Part shown: positions 14,144 through 17,241 of the stretch, in pieces
How positions within the stretch are numbered: the first letter of the stretch is position 1
How the letters are laid out: each line of letters begins with the position of its first letter
Made by a program: the position numbers and the translations under genes
NCBI GenBank assembly: GCA_002401365.1
Contig: NVSW01000015.1
Location: 1-17,241 of the forward strand
Reading direction: 5' to 3'
DNA: 17,241 nt
From: Piscirickettsiaceae bacterium
GTDB lineage: Bacteria > Pseudomonadota > Gammaproteobacteria > Methylococcales > Cycloclasticaceae
Notes under the pieces: model-generated
Seen by the model: only the letters and a program-made list of their open reading frames with translations
What the model was told of the DNA's origin: nothing
Databases searched by the model: none

Positions 14144-15424
14144 ATGAGCAACTCGTCTCTATTCGAACAAGCACAACTTTCTATCCCCGGTGGCGTTAAT
14201 TCTCCTGTTCGTGCATTTAAGGGTGTTGGTGGCGAACCGGTTTTTATTGACCATGCCAAGGGTGCTTATATTACCGACACGAATAACAAACAATATATCG
14301 ATTACGTGGGCTCTTGGGGCCCTATGGTGCTTGGGCACAGTCACCCAAACGTTATTAAGGCCGTTCAAGCCGCCGCTGAAAAAGGCCTTAGCTTTGGCGC
14401 ACCGACCATTATCGAAACCGCCATGGCAGAAGAAGTTTGCAGCTTAGTTCCCTCCATTGAAAAAGTACGCATGGTCAGCTCTGGCACTGAAGCGACAATG
14501 AGCGCCATTCGTTTAGCGCGTGGGTTTACTGGCAAAGATAACATCATTAAATTTGAAGGCTGCTACCACGGGCATTCCGATTCATTACTCGTTAAAGCAG
14601 GTTCAGGCGCGTTAACCTTTGGCGTGCCTAGCTCACCCGGCGTCCCCGCCTCACTTGCAGATCACACCATCACACTACCCTATAACGATGCGAAAGCTAT
14701 TACTGAGTTATTAAAAGAAACCGGCGATACTATCGCTTGTATTATTGTTGAACCCGTCGCTGGCAACATGAACTGCATTCCTCCAGAACCCGGATTCCTT
14801 GAAGCACTAAGATCTTTATGCGATCAATACGGCATTGTGCTGATTTTTGATGAAGTCATGAGCGGCTTCCGTGTTGCCCTTGGCGGCGCACAGCAACTCT
14901 ACGGCGTTAAGCCCGACTTAACAACACTAGGCAAAGTAATTGGCGGCGGCATGCCTGTAGGCGCTTTTGGCGGGCGCGCAGACATTATGGCTTGCCTCGC
15001 ACCTGACGGCCCTGTTTATCAAGCAGGTACATTATCTGGCAATCCATTGGCTATGTCGGCAGGCTTAACAACACTAGAGCTTGTGAGCGAAGCTGGTTTT
15101 TATGAAAAACTTACTCAACGCACAACACAATTACTCAATGGTTTAAAACAAATAGCCGACGAAGCGAAGATTCCATTATCGACTAATCAAGTAGGCGGCA
15201 TGTTTGGTTTATTCTTTTCTGAAGACGACAATATCAGCCGTTTCGATCAGGTCATGAAATGCGATCAAGAACGTTTCAAGAAATTTTTCCACCTGATGCT
15301 AGATCAAGGCATATATCTTGCCCCTTCAGCTTTTGAAGCAGGATTTATTTCCGCTGCCCATACAGAGCAAGATATAAACGATACCTTGGATGCCGCAAAA
15401 AGTGCCTTCCAGCAACTAACATGA
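14144..15424 (+). CDS. hemL: Glutamate-1-semialdehyde 2,1-aminomutase
   Basis: PLP enzyme that makes 5-aminolevulinate, the first committed haem precursor in the C5 pathway. The 426-residue length is identical to E. coli HemL. It shows the start motif FEQAQLSIPGGVNSPVRAF, GSWGPMVLGH (57-66), SSGTEATMSAIRLAR (112-126), YHGHSDSLLVKAGSG, the PLP-contacting FDEVMSGFR (235-243) and the Schiff-base Lys264 in TLGKVIGGGMPVG. I chose ATG 14144 because it gives the conserved N-terminus; a longer reading from 14096 would include the promoter. Its TGA overlaps the globin ATG (ATGA), so the two are coupled. Confidence 0.96.
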   Translation: MSNSSLFEQAQLSIPGGVNSPVRAFKGVGGEPVFIDHAKGAYITDTNNKQYIDYVGSWGPMVLGHSHPNVIKAVQAAAEKGLSFGAPTIIETAMAEEVCSLVPSIEKVRMVSSGTEATMSAIRLARGFTGKDNIIKFEGCYHGHSDSLLVKAGSGALTFGVPSSPGVPASLADHTITLPYNDAKAITELLKETGDTIACIIVEPVAGNMNCIPPEPGFLEALRSLCDQYGIVLIFDEVMSGFRVALGGAQQLYGVKPDLTTLGKVIGGGMPVGAFGGRADIMACLAPDGPVYQAGTLSGNPLAMSAGLTTLELVSEAGFYEKLTQRTTQLLNGLKQIADEAKIPLSTNQVGGMFGLFFSEDDNISRFDQVMKCDQERFKKFFHLMLDQGIYLAPSAFEAGFISAAHTEQDINDTLDAAKSAFQQLT

Positions 15425-15834
15425 TTGACACCATTAAGCCTGGGCAAGTGTATAAGCTAACGCAATATGAGAAATTAGGTGGCGAAACGGGTGTTCGCCA
15501 ACTGGTTAAGTATTTCTACCAAGCGATGGATTCTATCGCTGACGTTAAAGCCATTCGTGATATGCACGCACCTAGTCTAAACGAAGCCGAAGATAAATTA
15601 TTTATGTTCTTAAGTGGCTGGCTTGGCGGCCCCTCTCTATACATTGAGAAATTTGGCCACCCACGCCTACGCGCTCGCCACTTACCCTTTGCCGTAGGTA
15701 CAAAAGAACGCGACCAGTGGTTGCATTGCATGGACGTAGCTCTATCAAAAATGGATATAGAAAAAGCCATGCATGACGAACTAATGCAAGCATTTTTCAA
15801 TACTGCTGACTTTATGCGCAATAAAAGCGAATAA
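15421..15834 (+). CDS. Group II truncated haemoglobin
   Basis: A 137-residue 2-on-2 globin of the trHbO type. The group II signature is clear: YEKLGGETGVRQLVKYFYQAM (start at 16, Tyr31/Tyr33 region for B10), FLSGWLGGPSLYIEKFGHPRLRARHLPF (start at 63) with the proximal haem ligand His87, and Trp100 at the G8 position in ERDQWL. Such globins bind oxygen and other small ligands and are linked to oxygen or nitric oxide and peroxide chemistry. It overlaps hemL by four bases (ATGA), joining a haem protein to haem synthesis. The DedA gene follows after 12 bases. Physiological role is not shown by sequence. Confidence 0.92.
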   Translation: MIDTIKPGQVYKLTQYEKLGGETGVRQLVKYFYQAMDSIADVKAIRDMHAPSLNEAEDKLFMFLSGWLGGPSLYIEKFGHPRLRARHLPFAVGTKERDQWLHCMDVALSKMDIEKAMHDELMQAFFNTADFMRNKSE

Positions 15835-15846
15835 AAACTCTTCACT

Positions 15847-16452
15847 ATGTTTGCCGATTTTCTTAACAGTATTACTGAGCTTATACATCAATACCCGACT
15901 TGGTCTGGTGCGATTGTTTTTTTGGTCGCTATGATTGAGTCCTTGGCCATCATTGGTGTTATCGTGCCTGGCGTTGCTATTATGTTTGCTATCGGCGCAC
16001 TCATTAGCAACGGCACACTAGACATGACAACCACCGTGTTATGGGCTGCTGCTGGAGCTTCATTTGGCGATGGTTTAAGCTATGCCATCGGCAGGCATTA
16101 CGATAAGAAGATTTACCAAATCTCTTGGTTTAAGAAAAACCCAAATGTTCTAGAAAAAGGTCATGTTTTCTTTGAAAAATATGGCATTTTCAGTATCTTA
16201 ATTGGGCGTTTTGTAGGGCCTATTCGCGCGGTTATTCCTTTAATAGCAGGTATTCTGGATATGCCCTTAAAGCAGTATGTCCCCATTAATATTATCGCTT
16301 CCTTATTATGGGCGCCTGCCTATTTGTTCCCTGGTTTACTCTTCGGCGATGCAATATCAACCACGCCAAGTTACTTACTAGATTATTGGCCCGTTGGGGT
16401 AGCCATTATTTTGATAGTGGCATTACTTATAAGGCAATTTAAAAAAACTTAG
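15847..16452 (+). CDS. DedA-family membrane protein (VTT domain)
   Basis: A 201-residue inner-membrane protein with about four or five hydrophobic segments (roughly 20-55, 60-78, 118-150, 155-172, 178-196). DedA landmarks are present: MIESLAIIGVIVPG with Glu31 and Pro41-Gly42, GASFGDGLSYAIGRHYD, and the signature GRFVGPIRAVIPLIAGILDM, whose arginines and prolines are needed in characterised members. The family includes lipid-carrier recycling flippases and proteins for envelope integrity and proton-motive-force balance; which applies here cannot be decided. It starts 12 bases after the globin stop without a clear ribosome-binding site, and converges on the Lon-domain gene 28 bases beyond its stop. 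Confidence 0.9.
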   Translation: MFADFLNSITELIHQYPTWSGAIVFLVAMIESLAIIGVIVPGVAIMFAIGALISNGTLDMTTTVLWAAAGASFGDGLSYAIGRHYDKKIYQISWFKKNPNVLEKGHVFFEKYGIFSILIGRFVGPIRAVIPLIAGILDMPLKQYVPINIIASLLWAPAYLFPGLLFGDAISTTPSYLLDYWPVGVAIILIVALLIRQFKKT

Positions 16453-16480
16453 TTTGGTTAGACTAACAAAAACTTGCATC

Positions 16481-17065
16481 TCAAGCTTTATCAAATAAAC
16501 CTAAAATAACCTGCAAGCGTTCGTTTGCATTGTCAATTTCCAATAAACGTTGCCGCATAACCGCTTCCATCGGCAACAATTCAGACAATCGATTACTTAC
16601 CCAACCAGCGTCTTTGAACTTTTCCTCATCAACAGAAACATCAGGCCGATATTTTTTAATATGCCCACGCAACATAAGCGATAACTTTTGCAGCGATTTA
16701 GGAATGGGTTCTGGAATCGCGTCGGGTAATACATCAATGGTGGCACTAACTAACTGATCTCTAGCAATACTACTATCAATAATATTAAATCGTTGGCAAC
16801 CAACTGCTTCAATCCTTAGCAAGCCATTATCTGTCATATCCCAATTTATAATATTGGCTAGCGTACCCGTGGAGTAACAATGAGCGGCATCACCCATCTC
16901 TCGACCTTCTGTTATCAGGCATACGCCAAACGGCAACTCCTGTTTCAGACATTCACTCACCATATCAAGATAACGGGCTTCAAAGATATTCAACGACAAC
17001 AAACCCTCAGGAAACAACACCGTTGACAGAGCAAAAATAGGTACGTTGTTTGTTGGCATACGCAT
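16481..17065 (-). CDS. Lon-substrate-binding-domain (LON_substr_bdg) protein
   Basis: A 194-residue protein consisting only of the Lon N-terminal substrate-binding type domain. It begins VPIFALSTVLFPEGLLSLNIFEARYLDMV and continues with FGVCLI, TGTLANI and GLLRIEAVGCQRF. It has no ATPase or protease domain, which is the normal form of this stand-alone family. The role is probably protein or peptide binding, but it is not established. A second in-frame ATG two codons in is a possible start; neither has a strong Shine-Dalgarno sequence. It starts seven bases after the mpl stop on the same strand, so the two are co-transcribed. Confidence 0.85.
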   Translation of the reverse strand: MRMPTNNVPIFALSTVLFPEGLLSLNIFEARYLDMVSECLKQELPFGVCLITEGREMGDAAHCYSTGTLANIINWDMTDNGLLRIEAVGCQRFNIIDSSIARDQLVSATIDVLPDAIPEPIPKSLQKLSLMLRGHIKKYRPDVSVDEEKFKDAGWVSNRLSELLPMEAVMRQRLLEIDNANERLQVILGLFDKA

Positions 17066-17072
17066 ACTGAAT

Positions 17073-17241
17073 TTAATTCGTTAACAGAGCCTCAACTTTC
17101 TCATGTATCCCGCCAAAACCACCATTACTCATAAACAACAGGTGGTCATTTACTTCTGCCATAAGTACTACTTTATCTATCATTTCATCGATGTTGGAAA
17201 TAACGTGAATAGCGGGATACTCATCTAAATTCAAAGCCCAA
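17073..17241 (-). CDS. mpl: Murein peptide ligase Mpl (C-terminal end; rest outside window)
   Basis: The last 55 codons of a gene that enters from the right edge, with stop TAA at 17075-17073. The translation ends with MSNGGFGGIHEKVEALLTN after an AIHVISNIDEMIDKVV segment. The string MSNGGFGGIH is the hallmark C-terminus of Mpl, the cytoplasmic ligase that joins recycled L-Ala-D-Glu-meso-DAP tripeptide to UDP-MurNAc. MurC-type ligases share this region but not the exact string. It is read into the Lon-domain gene seven bases later. Confidence 0.88.
   Translation of the reverse strand, partial: WALNLDEYPAIHVISNIDEMIDKVVLMAEVNDHLLFMSNGGFGGIHEKVEALLTN

Noticed and set aside
16440..16480. Possible terminator between the DedA and Lon-domain genes (TTAGT/ACTAA followed by A-rich sequence).
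   Set aside because: AT-only five-base stem, partly inside the stop region; stability is too low to claim.

Overview
The window looks like a chromosomal segment of a free-living gammaproteobacterium. The evidence is gene order: prmA–DUF3426–dusB–fis, then purH–purD, and the rhlB/trxA–rho block with rhlB divergent from trxA, all classical gammaproteobacterial arrangements. Protein lengths and active-site numbering are close to Escherichia coli (DusB Cys100; Nth Lys120, Asp138 and its four cluster cysteines). The DNA is moderately AT-rich. A PEP-CTERM protein and an HvfA/bufferin-type locus are common in environmental and marine lineages; I cannot name the genus from sequence alone. I saw no rRNA, tRNA, CRISPR array, insertion sequence or prophage, and no gene-free stretch longer than 300 bases.

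Layout. Positions 1-2425 (+): 3' end of prmA, a zinc-ribbon membrane protein (DUF3426), dusB and fis, apparently one operon. 2554-5420 (+): purH and purD, the last steps of IMP synthesis plus GAR synthetase. 5443-8370 (-), read right to left: trxA, a strong intrinsic terminator, rho, a tiny PEP-CTERM peptide gene, and a membrane histidine-box hydroxylase of the fatty acid hydroxylase/sterol desaturase superfamily. 8507-9766 (+): rhlB. 9774-10430 (-): a YrfG-like HAD nucleotidase. 10490-11692 (+): an unrecognised lipoprotein and nth. 11893-13877 (+): a three-gene RiPP-type locus (hvfA, hvfB, hvfC). 14144-16452 (+): hemL, a group II truncated haemoglobin and a DedA-family membrane protein. 16481-17241 (-): the 3' end of mpl followed by a Lon-substrate-binding-domain protein.

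The most interesting locus is hvfABC. HvfA is an exported precursor with nine cysteines in tandem EGKCG-type motifs. HvfB is a DUF692/MbnB-type iron enzyme and HvfC is its DUF2063 partner. By analogy with the Haemophilus HvfABC system and the Caulobacter bufferins, the enzymes should convert cysteines into copper-binding oxazolone/thioamide groups before export, giving a periplasmic copper buffer. The usual DoxX-like fourth gene (hvfD) and an ECF sigma/anti-sigma pair do not follow here.

The second point of interest is a 57-residue PEP-CTERM protein that is almost only signal peptide plus sorting signal, with a repeated TTTCATA-type operator-like element upstream and the hydroxylase gene 10 bases downstream. 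The remaining genes are conserved housekeeping functions. Promoters and operators were read by eye and have modest confidence.
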